This document shows, in pieces, positions 22,159 to 29,948 of a stretch of 38,896 bases of DNA. How positions within the stretch are numbered: the first letter of the stretch is position 1; each line of letters begins with the position of its first letter. The stretch covers positions 1 through 38,896 of the forward strand of contig JAYUGL010000068.1 of the NCBI GenBank assembly GCA_043738385.1, given 5' to 3'. The position numbers were made by a program, and so were the translations under genes. The notes under the pieces are model-generated. The model saw only the letters and a program-made list of their open reading frames with translations. It did not search any database and was not told the origin of the DNA. The DNA is from JANYCD01 sp043738385 (GTDB taxonomy: Bacteria > Pseudomonadota > Gammaproteobacteria > Burkholderiales > Rhodocyclaceae).

Positions 22159-23907
22159 ATGACGTTCTCCTTGTTCGGACTCGCGGTATCACCCGGCATC
22201 GCCATCGGGCGCGCCCACCTAGTATCCCATGCGATGCTGGAGGTATCCCATTATCGCGTGCGGGAACGCGATGTGGAGGGTGAAGTCGTCCGTCTTGACA
22301 ATGCGTTTGCCGAGGTACGCGCCGACTTCGAGTCCGTGCGCGAGGAAGCCACCGCGCCAGGAACACCCGCTGAGGCAGAAGCTTTTGTCGACCTGCATCT
22401 GATGTTTCTGGCCGACCCCTTGTTGGCTGAGGAACCCAAAAAACTGATCCGCGAACGCCGCTGCAATGCCGAGTGGGCGCTGGTGCAGCAGATGGAGTTG
22501 CTGGTCGCCCAGTTTGACGAAATCGAAGACGCCTATCTGCGTGAGCGCCAGCAGGACATTATCCAGGTGGTGGAGCAAGTGGTAAAAATCCTGCTGGACA
22601 AACCGCGCAAGCTGGGTCGAAGCGTACGCGCCGACAAAGGCGGCGACGAATTGATTGTGGTTGCGCACGATCTGTCGCCGGCGGACACCCTCCAGTTCAA
22701 AAATCTACGCATCGGCGGTTTTGTCACCGATTTGGGCGGCGGCACCTCGCACACGGCCATCGTCGCCCGCAGCCTCGCGATCCCTGCCGTGGTCGGCATG
22801 CACCATGCCCGGCCACTGATTCACGACGACGACCTGCTGATTCTGGATGGCACACGTGGTGTGCTGATCGTCGATCCGGACGCGCGCGTACTCGACGAAT
22901 ACCGTCTGAAGAAGAGCCAGCGCGAGTTGGAACGCAACAAGCTCAAACGCCTCAAGACAACTCGCTCGGTGACCCTCGACGGGGTTGCGTGTTCACTCCA
23001 GGCCAATATCGAATTGCCGCAGGATGTGCAACAAGCGAAGGATGTCGATGCGGCCGGGATCGGATTGTTCCGCACCGAGTTTCTGTTCATGAACCGGGAC
23101 GACCTGCCCGATGAGGATGAGCAATTCGAAGCCTATCGCACGGTGGTCAAGGGCATGGGTGAAAAGCCGGTCACCATCCGCACGCTCGATATCGGCGCCG
23201 ACAAGACGGTGCGCGCCCTGCGCGGCGCGGAACGCATGGAGCCCAATCCATCATTGGGATTACGCGCGATCCGCTATTGCCTGGCCGAACCACAGATTTT
23301 TTTGGCGCAGCTACGGGCAATCCTGCGCGCCTCGCACTACGGCCGAATCCGGCTGTTGATTCCAATGCTGGCCCAGGCCGTCGAAATCGACCAGACGCTG
23401 GCGATGATCGCGCAAGCCAAAAGCCAGCTGCGCGAAGCGCGGGTCCGCTTTGACGAAGGCATTGAGATTGGCGGAATGATTGAAATTCCCGCTGCCGCGC
23501 TGGCATTGGGACCTTTTCTGAAGCGGCTTGACTTCCTTTCGATCGGCACCAACGACCTGATCCAGTACACCTTGGCCATTGACCGTACTGACGAAGCCGT
23601 ATCTCATTTGTACGACCCGCTGCACCCGGCGGTATTGCGGTTGATCGCGCAAACCATCCAGACCGCCGACCGCTCCGGCATGCCGGTATCAGTCTGCGGT
23701 GAAATGGCCGGCGATCTGACCATGACCAGGCTGCTGATCGGCATGGGCTTGCGTCAATTTTCGATGCACGCCTCGCAGGTGCTTGAAGTCAAGCAACAGT
23801 TGTTGAATTGTGATGCGGGACAACTGAAAGCAAAGGTCATCCGTTTGTTGCGGCTTGACGATCCAGCCCGCATTCGCGAGCGGTTGGAAAAGATCAACGC
23901 CGACTGA
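22159..23907 (+). CDS. ptsI: PTS enzyme I (phosphoenolpyruvate-protein phosphotransferase)
   Basis: A 582-residue enzyme that autophosphorylates from phosphoenolpyruvate and charges HPr. Visible features are the HPr-binding helical region with FSLFGLAVSPGIAIGRAHLV at the start, the phospho-histidine in GGGTSHTAIVARSL (about 193-206), DAAGIGLFRTEFLFM, TIRTLDIGADK, NPSLGLRAIRYCL, the PEP-binding IGTNDLIQYTLAIDR, and VCGEMAGD with the active-site Cys (about 515). The start at 22159 is chosen over in-frame codons inside ptsH because the family N-terminus begins there. No EIIB or EIIC genes are present nearby, so sugar import by this set is unlikely. Confidence 0.97.
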   Translation: MTFSLFGLAVSPGIAIGRAHLVSHAMLEVSHYRVRERDVEGEVVRLDNAFAEVRADFESVREEATAPGTPAEAEAFVDLHLMFLADPLLAEEPKKLIRERRCNAEWALVQQMELLVAQFDEIEDAYLRERQQDIIQVVEQVVKILLDKPRKLGRSVRADKGGDELIVVAHDLSPADTLQFKNLRIGGFVTDLGGGTSHTAIVARSLAIPAVVGMHHARPLIHDDDLLILDGTRGVLIVDPDARVLDEYRLKKSQRELERNKLKRLKTTRSVTLDGVACSLQANIELPQDVQQAKDVDAAGIGLFRTEFLFMNRDDLPDEDEQFEAYRTVVKGMGEKPVTIRTLDIGADKTVRALRGAERMEPNPSLGLRAIRYCLAEPQIFLAQLRAILRASHYGRIRLLIPMLAQAVEIDQTLAMIAQAKSQLREARVRFDEGIEIGGMIEIPAAALALGPFLKRLDFLSIGTNDLIQYTLAIDRTDEAVSHLYDPLHPAVLRLIAQTIQTADRSGMPVSVCGEMAGDLTMTRLLIGMGLRQFSMHASQVLEVKQQLLNCDAGQLKAKVIRLLRLDDPARIRERLEKINAD

Positions 23908-23932
23908 ATCTCGCTGGTCTTGCCGACGATGA

Positions 23933-23961
23933 TTGACAAGCGCACCAGCGGCCGGTAGCCT
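23933..23961 (+). promoter_or_regulatory. metX promoter upstream of the riboswitch
   Basis: A perfect TTGACA (23933-23938), a 17-bp spacer and TAGCCT (23956-23961; three of six bases match TATAAT) predict a start near 23968, a few bases before the SAM-II aptamer. The position of the start relative to the aptamer is the best support for this call. Confidence 0.55.
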
Positions 23962-23969
23962 TCCTCACG

Positions 23970-24024
23970 TTGCGCCGATTTGACTCTGCTTGCGGGCGCT
24001 TGATAAATACGGCTAAAGCGAGGA
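23970..24024 (+). ncRNA. SAM-II (SAM-alpha) riboswitch aptamer
   Basis: This stretch closely follows the SAM-II consensus. P1 is GCGCC (23972-23976) with GGCGC (23995-23999). The P1 loop begins GATTTGACTC, the segment after P1 is TTGATAAATACGGCTAAA (24000-24017), and the end is GCGAGG. GATTT, GATAAAT and GCTAAA are the hallmark conserved blocks that form the S-adenosylmethionine pocket. Loop bases CTC and GC (23984-23989) can pair with GCGAG (24018-24022), giving the expected H-type pseudoknot. It lies 50-100 bases upstream of metX, a methionine-pathway gene typical for this class. When SAM is abundant, the aptamer should lower metX-metW expression through the terminator or by hiding the start. 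The consensus is recalled; no covariance-model score was computed. Confidence 0.85.
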
Positions 24025-24036
24025 CGGCTGAACCTC

Positions 24037-24071
24037 AAACCCGATCCGCGCCATGTGCTGATCGGGTTTTT
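24037..24071 (+). terminator. Intrinsic terminator between riboswitch and metX
   Basis: A perfect 10-bp stem AAACCCGATC (24037-24046) / GATCGGGTTT (24060-24069) with a 13-base loop is followed by T-rich sequence up to the metX GTG at 24077. It starts 13 bases after the aptamer and so is the likely expression platform. It also covers the place where a Shine-Dalgarno would lie (GGG, 24064-24066), so it could act on termination, translation or both. The 3' strand of the aptamer pseudoknot (GAGG, 24020-24023) can also pair with CCTC (24033-24036). Confidence 0.75.
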
Positions 24072-24076
24072 ATTTT

Positions 24077-25213
24077 GTGACAACGACCGAAAAATCTCAG
24101 GGTGTGGGGCTCGTGAAAGCGCAGCGGGCCCATTTTGCCGAACCGCTCCAATTGCGCAGCGGCGCCGTGCTATCGAACTACGACTTGGTGTATGAAACTT
24201 ACGGCAGCCTCAGCGCGGCCAAGTCCAACGCGATTCTGGTCTGCCACGCCTTGTCCGGCCACCATCACGTCGCCGGGCACACGGCCGACGACCCGGACAA
24301 CGTCGGCTGGTGGGACAACATCATCGGTCCGGGCCGGCCGCTCGACACCGACAAATTCTTCATCGTCGGCGTCAACAATCCGGGTGGCTGCCATGGTTCC
24401 ACCGGTCCCGCCAGCGTTAACCCGGCCACCGGCAAACCCTGGGGTTCCGACTTTCCACTGATGGCGGTGGTGGACTGGGTCCACGCCCAGGCACGACTGG
24501 CCGATCTGCTCGGCATCGATGCCTGGGCCGCGGTGATTGGCGGCAGCCTGGGCGGCATGCAGGCGTTGCGCTGGGCCATTACTTATCCGCAGCGGGTGCG
24601 TCACGCGCTGGTGATCGCGGCAGCGCCCAAGCTTTCCGCGCAGAACATCGGCTTCAACGATGTCGCCCGGCAGGCAATTCTTACCGATCCCGATTTTCAT
24701 GACGGGCACTACTACGAACATGGCGTCACGCCTTGGCGCGGTCTGCGGCTGGCGCGCATGCTGGGTCACATCACCTATCTTTCGGACGACGGCATGGCGG
24801 CAAAATTTGGCCGTGAGTTGCGCGGCGAGAACGTCAAGTTCGGTTACGGCGTGGAGTTCGAAATCGAGGCCTACCTGCGCCATCAGGGCGACAAGTTCGC
24901 CGGCTATTTCGACGCCAACACTTATCTGCTGATGACCAAGGCGCTGGACTATTTCGATCCGGCGCGCGAAACAAACGGCAATCTCGCCGCTGCGCTGGCG
25001 GTGGCCAAGGCAAAGTTTCTGGTGGTTGCGTTTTCAACCGACTGGCGCTTCGCGCCGGCGCGTTCGCGCGAAATCGTCGACGCACTGCTACGTAACGGAC
25101 AGTCGGTGTGCTATGCAGAAAGCAAGGCCAACTTCGGCCACGACTCGTTTCTCATGGTCGATGACTACTTTCACGGCGTGGTGCGCGCCTATCTCGCCAA
25201 CGTAAACAGATGA
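24077..25213 (+). CDS. metX: Homoserine O-acyltransferase
   Basis: A 378-residue alpha/beta-hydrolase that acylates homoserine, the first committed step of methionine synthesis. The nucleophile serine is in GGSLGGMQAL (about residue 156), the Asp in FSTDWRF (about 320) and the His in NFGHDSFL (about 355). CHALSGHHHVAG and NPGGCHGSTGP are family motifs. MetX of Proteobacteria can use acetyl- or succinyl-CoA and the choice is not settled by reading. The GTG at 24077 is chosen; internal GTG codons at residues 10 and 14 are alternatives, since similarity begins near LVKAQRAHFAEPL. A SAM-II riboswitch and terminator precede it. metW overlaps its stop by four bases. Confidence 0.95.
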   Translation: MTTTEKSQGVGLVKAQRAHFAEPLQLRSGAVLSNYDLVYETYGSLSAAKSNAILVCHALSGHHHVAGHTADDPDNVGWWDNIIGPGRPLDTDKFFIVGVNNPGGCHGSTGPASVNPATGKPWGSDFPLMAVVDWVHAQARLADLLGIDAWAAVIGGSLGGMQALRWAITYPQRVRHALVIAAAPKLSAQNIGFNDVARQAILTDPDFHDGHYYEHGVTPWRGLRLARMLGHITYLSDDGMAAKFGRELRGENVKFGYGVEFEIEAYLRHQGDKFAGYFDANTYLLMTKALDYFDPARETNGNLAAALAVAKAKFLVVAFSTDWRFAPARSREIVDALLRNGQSVCYAESKANFGHDSFLMVDDYFHGVVRAYLANVNR

Positions 25214-25803
25214 GTACCGCTTTCGACCGTCCCGATTTCGATGTCATCGCCAGTTGGGTGCAACCGGGTGAGCGCATACTCGACCTCGGTTGCGGCGAGG
25301 GCGCGCTGCTCAAGCGGTTGATCGAGACCCGCGGCGTACGCGGCTGGGGCGTGGAAATCGAAGACGCCAAGGTGCTCGCCGCCATCGCCAACGGCATCAA
25401 CGTCATCCAGGGCGATCTGGAGGGCGGGTTGACGGGCTTCCAGAATGGTGCGTTTGAGCATGTGATCCTGTCGCAGACGCTGCAAGCCATGCGCCACACC
25501 GAAGAGATCGTGTCGGAGATGCTGCGCGTGGGCCGTGAGGCGGTGGTGAGCTTCCCCAACTTTGGCTACTGGAAGCACCGCATGGACATCCTCAACGGCC
25601 GCATGCCGGTGTCCGACCGCCTGCCTTACGCGTGGTACGACACACCCAACATCCACCTGTGCACCATCGCCGACTTCGACGCCTTCTGCGCCAAGCGCGG
25701 CATCACCGTCAAGGAGCGCAAAGTATTTGATGACGGACGCGAGATTACCGAGGAGCACAACTTCCTCGGCAGCCTGGCGGTGTATCGGATTACCAGGGAA
25801 TAA
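25210..25803 (+). CDS. metW: MetW, methionine biosynthesis protein
   Basis: A 197-residue SAM-binding, methyltransferase-fold protein that partners MetX in Proteobacteria. Motif I is ILDLGCGEGALLKRL (about 23-37), followed by GVEIE, GDLEGGL and DHVILSQTLQ-like FEHVILSQTLQAM. The family end FLGSLAVYRITRE is present. It lies in a metX-metW operon joined by an ATGA overlap; MetW is reported to be required with MetX for efficient homoserine acylation. Regulated with metX by the upstream riboswitch. Confidence 0.95.
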   Translation: MSTAFDRPDFDVIASWVQPGERILDLGCGEGALLKRLIETRGVRGWGVEIEDAKVLAAIANGINVIQGDLEGGLTGFQNGAFEHVILSQTLQAMRHTEEIVSEMLRVGREAVVSFPNFGYWKHRMDILNGRMPVSDRLPYAWYDTPNIHLCTIADFDAFCAKRGITVKERKVFDDGREITEEHNFLGSLAVYRITRE

Positions 25804-25866
25804 GTTAACTGCAGATCGCTTTCACGAATTTACCCACACTATTGTAGGAAAACCCTTTACCTTGGT

Positions 25867-25886
25867 CATTATTCCCGACAATAATG
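25867..25886. repeat. Small dyad upstream of the OmpA-like gene
   Basis: CATTATT (25867-25873) and AATAATG (25880-25886) form a perfect 7-bp inverted repeat with a 6-base loop, 41 bases before the GTG start. It may be a regulator site or a 5'-UTR hairpin. No T-run follows, and no convincing -35/-10 pair was found nearby. Confidence 0.4.
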
Positions 25887-25927
25887 GGATGCGTTTTTTC
25901 AGTCTGATTTTTTCTTTAGGGGATCTC

Positions 25928-26560
25928 GTGCACATCAAGACAATACTCGCCACAGCAGTTCTTTCTCTCGCCGCGGTCTCCGCCTCCGCCGGCGACTGGT
26001 ATGGGGTCGGCTCGATTGGCCGTTCATCGCTCCCCAATGACAACTCAAAGGGCGACATCGACTCGGCATTGGTTTCCGCTGGCGCTACCGGCTTGTCATC
26101 GTCCTTCGACGATAGCGATACCGGCTACAAGCTACAATTGGGCTACCAGTTCAATCAGAACTGGGCGGTCGAAGGGGGCTACGTCGATCTGGGAGAATTC
26201 AAATACCACGCCTCCTATACCGGCGGCGCCGCGAACGCAAAAGCGAAAGCCGATGGCTGGAACATTGATGTGGTTGGCATTCTGCCAATCAACGATCAAT
26301 TTTCCGTGTTTGGCAAGCTCGGCTTCATTGATGCCAAAGTCAAAATCGACGCCAGCGCAACAGGACCTGGCGGCTCCGCCAGCGGTAGCGCCGACGACAC
26401 CAGTTGGAAGGGTACATGGGGTGTGGGCGCCACTTACAATTTCTCCAAGACCATCGGCATTCGCGCCGAATGGGAGCGCTTCGACAAGCTGGGCGACAAA
26501 GGCAGCACCGGAGAAAGCAATGTCAACCTGTTGTCAGTCGGGTTATCGTTCAAGTTCTGA
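25928..26560 (+). CDS. OmpA-like outer-membrane beta-barrel protein
   Basis: A 210-residue secreted protein. The signal peptide MHIKTILATAVLSLAAVSAS ends with likely cleavage after ASA near residue 22. The mature part is built of alternating amphipathic strands: GYKLQLGYQFNQNWAVEGGY, WNIDVVGILPIND, FSVFGKLGFI, GTWGVGATYNFSKTIGIRAE, and a last strand VNLLSVGLSFKF ending in the C-terminal Phe needed for barrel insertion. This is the eight-strand OmpA transmembrane-domain pattern without a peptidoglycan-binding domain. The GTG at 25928 is chosen because it follows AGGGGAT and gives a clean signal peptide. A strong terminator follows, so it is its own transcription unit. Confidence 0.85.
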   Translation: MHIKTILATAVLSLAAVSASAGDWYGVGSIGRSSLPNDNSKGDIDSALVSAGATGLSSSFDDSDTGYKLQLGYQFNQNWAVEGGYVDLGEFKYHASYTGGAANAKAKADGWNIDVVGILPINDQFSVFGKLGFIDAKVKIDASATGPGGSASGSADDTSWKGTWGVGATYNFSKTIGIRAEWERFDKLGDKGSTGESNVNLLSVGLSFKF

Positions 26561-26580
26561 TTCCGTAGCACCGCTTGCGA

Positions 26581-26614
26581 AAGCCCGCCGCCTCAAAAGC
26601 GGCGGGCTTTTTTT
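26581..26614 (+). terminator. Intrinsic terminator after the OmpA-like gene
   Basis: AAGCCCGCCGC (26581-26591) and GCGGCGGGCTT (26599-26609) form a perfect 11-bp GC-rich stem with a 7-base loop (CTCAAAA) followed by a run of T to 26614. It lies 20 bases after the stop codon. Textbook form. Confidence 0.93.
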
Positions 26615-26701
26615 GTGGATTAGCGGAACTGCGTCGAGATAATCCGGGAAAACCGGTTTTATCGTCGCGCCAAGCGGTAGGCGGACTGCTACATTTCGCG
26701 G

Positions 26702-27976
26702 ATGCCCGTTCCCGCCTGGTTTGCCCCGCTAGTGAACCGCCGCATGCTGATCTGCGTGTTCACCGGTTTCAGCTCCGGCCTGCCGCTCTATCTGTTGCTG
26801 AATCTGCTGCCGGCCTGGCTGTTCACCGAAGGCGTCAGCCTCAGGGAAATCGGGGCCATGGCGCTGATCCAGTTGCCGTATACGTGGAAGTTCCTCTGGG
26901 CGCCGCTGCTAGATCGCTATCCGTTGCCGGGTCTCGGGCGCCGCCGCGGCTGGATGTTGGCAACCCAGATCGCCTTGTTCGTCGTGATCGCCAGCTTCGG
27001 CCGCCTGTCGCCGCAACTGGACTTGACGACGATCGTCATGCTCGCCGCCTTGCTCGCCCTGCTCTCGGCTACCCAGGATATTGCGGTCGACGCTTTTCGC
27101 CGCGAGATACTCAGCGACGAACAGCTCGGCCTCGGCAACTCGGTGCACGTCAATGCCTACCGCATCGCCGGGCTGGTGCCGGGCTCGCTCTCGTTGATCC
27201 TCGCCGACCATCTGCCGTGGGCGCAGGTCTTCATGATTACCGCGCTGTTCATGCTGCCGGGCATGGCCATGGCCATGCTGGTGCGCGAGCCGGAAGCTAG
27301 CCGCATTGCCCCGAGAACCCTGCGCGAAGCGGTGGTTGAGCCATTCCACGAGTTCGTGCAACGCGGCGGCTGGCGCAACGCGGCGTTAATACTCGGTTTC
27401 ATTTTTTTCTACAAGCTGGGCGACTCCATGTGCACCGCCCTGGCCACGCCCTTCTACCTGGCCATGGGATTCGCCAAGTCGGACATTGGCCTGGTCGCAA
27501 AGAATGCCGGGCTGTGGCCAGCGGTGATCGGCGGACTCGTGGGCGGACTGTGGATGGTTAAGCTCGGAATCAACCGGGCGTTATGGCTGTTTGGCATCGT
27601 GCAACTGGCGTCTATCCTGGGTTTTGCCTGGCTGGCCGCCGCCGGGCCACAACTGGTCATCGGTGCTGCGCAGCTGGCGCAACTGGCGCTGGTGATCGGT
27701 TTCGAAGCGTTGGGGGTCGGTCTCGGCACGGTAGCGTTCGTGGCCTACATCGCCCGCGCCACCAACCCGCTTTACACCGCGACCCAGTTCGCGCTGTTCA
27801 CCAGCCTCGCCGCCGTACCACGCGCCTTCATCAACGCTGCCGCGGGCTGGCTGGTGGGCGCGCTGGGTTGGGTCGAGTTTTTCATGCTGTGCTTTTCTCT
27901 GGCATTGCCTGGAATGCTGCTGCTGGTGCGGGCTGCACCGTGGCGCGAATCCAACAAAAGTCACATGTCGATGTAG
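26702..27976 (+). CDS. ampG: AmpG-type MFS permease
   Basis: A 424-residue, about 12-helix inner-membrane major-facilitator protein of the AmpG group, which imports GlcNAc-anhydromuramyl peptides for cell-wall recycling. Family motifs are FSSGLPLYLLLNLLPAWL (helix 1), LPYTWKFLWAPLLDRYPLP, the cytoplasmic GRRRGWM, LSATQDIAVDAFRREIL, and the second-half FYKLGDSMCTALATPFYLAM then GFAKSDIG. It is about 70 residues shorter than E. coli AmpG (491), which has two extra C-terminal helices; short forms are common in this group. It lies after metXW, as in relatives. An NlpC/P60 hydrolase gene lies close by. Confidence 0.9.
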   Translation: MPVPAWFAPLVNRRMLICVFTGFSSGLPLYLLLNLLPAWLFTEGVSLREIGAMALIQLPYTWKFLWAPLLDRYPLPGLGRRRGWMLATQIALFVVIASFGRLSPQLDLTTIVMLAALLALLSATQDIAVDAFRREILSDEQLGLGNSVHVNAYRIAGLVPGSLSLILADHLPWAQVFMITALFMLPGMAMAMLVREPEASRIAPRTLREAVVEPFHEFVQRGGWRNAALILGFIFFYKLGDSMCTALATPFYLAMGFAKSDIGLVAKNAGLWPAVIGGLVGGLWMVKLGINRALWLFGIVQLASILGFAWLAAAGPQLVIGAAQLAQLALVIGFEALGVGLGTVAFVAYIARATNPLYTATQFALFTSLAAVPRAFINAAAGWLVGALGWVEFFMLCFSLALPGMLLLVRAAPWRESNKSHMSM

Positions 27977-28044
27977 TTCCGTGCAACCTTTTGCAATCTG
28001 CGTCGTTATACTTTGCAGGTCTGCGAATCAACGAGGAGCAGAAC

Positions 28045-28248
28045 ATGATTGTGGTGACTGACATGAATACGGGCAAAATCATTGAAGACGAGTTCGGGTC
28101 GTTCGAGGACGAGGTGATGAACGCGGAATGGCAGCCGCCACTTCCCGAACTGCAACTCGGTCTTCAGGCAGCGGTTCCGGCAAGGCAGGCAGCAAGCGGG
28201 TTTGACGCTGACGCTTTCCTCCACTCTATCTACTCGAGTCAGGAATAA
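28045..28248 (+). CDS. 67-residue acidic hypothetical protein
   Basis: A small acidic protein (MIVVTDMNTGKIIEDEFGSF then EDEVMNAEWQPPLPELQLGL) with a strong GAGGAG ribosome-binding site (28033-28038) nine bases before the ATG. TATACT (28007-28012) could be its -10, though the matching -35 is poor. No signal peptide or membrane segment; the Pro/Leu-rich centre suggests a partly disordered protein. No family is recognised and no function is assigned. It lies 68 bp after ampG and converges with the NlpC/P60 gene. Confidence 0.6.
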   Translation: MIVVTDMNTGKIIEDEFGSFEDEVMNAEWQPPLPELQLGLQAAVPARQAASGFDADAFLHSIYSSQE

Positions 28249-28297
28249 AGCCTCATTTCAGGTATTGCCACCTTGGCGATGCTGTAGTGTATCGCCC

Positions 28298-28801
28298 CTA
28301 GTTAAAGTAGCTTCGGGCTTCCTCGAAGCGTTCGGCGAACCAACCTTTGCTCAAATTCTCGGTGCGGACTTTCTCCCCACTTTTCGGCGCGTGGACGAAA
28401 CGGCCGTCGCCGATATATATCCCTACGTGAGAGTGGGGGCGATTGAGCGTATTAAAGAACACCAGGTCACCGGGCTTCAGCCTGGCGCTATCCACCGGTC
28501 TGCCCTTGCGGGCGATATCGGCGGCTGACCCGGCGAGCCTGATTCCCGTCGCGTTCTCGTAGACGTAACTGACCATGCCGCTACAGTCGAGTCCCGCGTC
28601 GGGGTTCTTGCCGCCAAAGCGATAGCCGGTTTCCACCAATCCGATGGCGAACAGCGCCACATCCTGCCCTCGACTCTCGGCGGCGCTGAGCGCTTCTGCG
28701 GCGTAGTCAGCGCTCGCATGGGGAGCGGGCAAGCCGCCGCACGCTGAAAGGAACAGCACTGTTGCGGTGGTGACTGCGGCGCGAATGAACTTGGGAATCA
28801 T
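28298..28801 (-). CDS. NlpC/P60-family lipoprotein (peptidoglycan hydrolase)
   Basis: A 167-residue lipoprotein. The signal peptide and lipobox LSAC give a lipidated Cys at residue 21. The NlpC/P60 cysteine-peptidase domain carries the catalytic Cys73 in GLDCSGMVSYVY and His125 in RPHSHVGIYIG; His137 in RFVHAPKSG completes the triad. YRFGGKNPDAG precedes the Cys as in the family. Such enzymes cut D-glutamyl-diaminopimelate or related stem-peptide bonds in the periplasm. No extra SH3 or LysM domain is present. Proximity to ampG suggests a shared link to wall turnover, by inference only. Confidence 0.93.
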   Translation of the reverse strand: MIPKFIRAAVTTATVLFLSACGGLPAPHASADYAAEALSAAESRGQDVALFAIGLVETGYRFGGKNPDAGLDCSGMVSYVYENATGIRLAGSAADIARKGRPVDSARLKPGDLVFFNTLNRPHSHVGIYIGDGRFVHAPKSGEKVRTENLSKGWFAERFEEARSYFN

Positions 28802-28898
28802 CCCGCCATGCTAGTCCAGCCGGTTTCCCGAGATTGTTTCAAACACCACGGGAAAATTTGCGTAATTGCGCGGAACTTTTCAGGAACTGCCGCCCAGT

Positions 28899-29183
28899 TC
28901 AGGCTTTGTCGTTGGGCCGCAGCCGTCGCCACGCCTGCCAGGCAATAAACCCGCGCCGCGCCCAGCGCCACCCGGCTTTCGGCCTTACCACCAATACCGC
29001 TATCGCAATGCCCACGACCAGTTGCGGGTGGGTGCGCAACCAGGTGATGCCGGCACGTACCTGCTCCACCGTTCGGAAGGCGGGCGTGGCCCCCTTCATA
29101 TCCTCGGCGAGGTCGCGGCGCAACGTGGCGCTCCTGAATTGCAGACGTTGCTTCTTTAGCGCCAGTTCGACCTCTTTGTTCAT
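28899..29183 (-). CDS. yqjK: YqjK-like protein
   Basis: A 94-residue protein, last of a three-gene set. A charged N-terminus (MNKEVELALKKQRLQFRSAT) is followed by one hydrophobic helix (HPQLVVGIAIAVLVVRP, about 62-78) and a basic WRWARRGFIAWQAWRRLR tail. This resembles the YqjK family found with YqjD and YqjE. The start at 29183 overlaps the yqjE stop by four bases (ATGA). Probably an inner-membrane protein of unknown role, expressed with the ribosome-associated membrane protein YqjD in known cases. Confidence 0.75.
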   Translation of the reverse strand: MNKEVELALKKQRLQFRSATLRRDLAEDMKGATPAFRTVEQVRAGITWLRTHPQLVVGIAIAVLVVRPKAGWRWARRGFIAWQAWRRLRPNDKA

Positions 29184-29563
29184 TTGCCGGATTCGAGTTC
29201 TGCCCGATCCTGATTCAGTTCGGCCAGGCTCGCCGCAAACAGCCGCGATCGTGCGTGCGCGGCACGCCAGGCAAGGCAACAGGAAGTAATCCCGGAGGTC
29301 AAAAAAACCGCGGTGAGAAGACCGAGTGTCAGCAGGCGATGGTCATCCCAAAACAGCACCGTCAGATACACGGCGAGGGATGCAATTCCCGCCGCAAGCA
29401 GGAAAAAAGCCGCCGCGCCATAAACCAGCAGGCTGAGAAAGCGCGCTCGCTCCTGTTCCAGTTCAGTTGCCAGAAGCTGGATGCGGGTTTGCAGAAGCTC
29501 CAGACCATGAACCAACAAACTCCGCAAGGAGCCCAGCAGCCCGCGATGGGGCTCGGCTTCCAT
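29180..29563 (-). CDS. yqjE: YqjE-like membrane protein (phage holin superfamily 6)
   Basis: A 127-residue membrane protein. An amphipathic N-terminus (LLGSLRSLLVHGLELLQTRI) and QLLATELEQERARFLSLLVY precede two hydrophobic segments (about 47-72 and 79-101). This is the YqjE pattern, annotated as a holin-like family because of the paired helices; a true lytic role is not implied. It sits between yqjD (7-bp gap) and yqjK (overlap). Confidence 0.82.
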   Translation of the reverse strand: MEAEPHRGLLGSLRSLLVHGLELLQTRIQLLATELEQERARFLSLLVYGAAAFFLLAAGIASLAVYLTVLFWDDHRLLTLGLLTAVFLTSGITSCCLAWRAAHARSRLFAASLAELNQDRAELESGK

Positions 29564-29570
29564 CGGGGAA

Positions 29571-29873
29571 TTAACGGCGGCCGATCAAGAGGCCGATGAC
29601 CAGGCCCACACCGGCGGCAATGCCCACCGAACGCCAGGGATGATCGTGCACATATTCGTCGGAGGCGCGACCCACCGCTTTGGCCTTGTCCACCATCACC
29701 TGTTGTGCATCGGCCAGGTGCAGCTTGGCGTCAGCCAAGCTGCTTTGTATCTTGCCGCGCAACTCGACGGCTTTTTCGCCGGCCTGTCCCGCGGTGACGC
29801 GCAGCAGTTCCTCCGCGTCGGCAACGACGACTTTGAAATCGGCTATCAATTTTTCCTTGGTGACATCGGTCAT
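29571..29873 (-). CDS. yqjD: YqjD/ElaB-family (DUF883) membrane-anchored protein
   Basis: A 100-residue protein with a long amphipathic helix (MTDVTKEKLIADFKVVVADA to about 70) and a C-terminal anchor of the family form, HDHPWRSVGIAAGVGLVIGL then LIGRR. DUF883 proteins such as YqjD tether to the inner membrane by this end and can bind ribosomes in stationary phase. It is first in yqjD-yqjE-yqjK. The upstream 75-bp gap to xthA holds its promoter, but only weak matches are visible. Confidence 0.9.
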   Translation of the reverse strand: MTDVTKEKLIADFKVVVADAEELLRVTAGQAGEKAVELRGKIQSSLADAKLHLADAQQVMVDKAKAVGRASDEYVHDHPWRSVGIAAGVGLVIGLLIGRR

Positions 29874-29948
29874 GGCTTTCTCCGTTAAATAAGTAATGAT
29901 TAACGCTGGAAGGCTACCGACTTTACCGCGTTAGTGCAATGACGTAAG

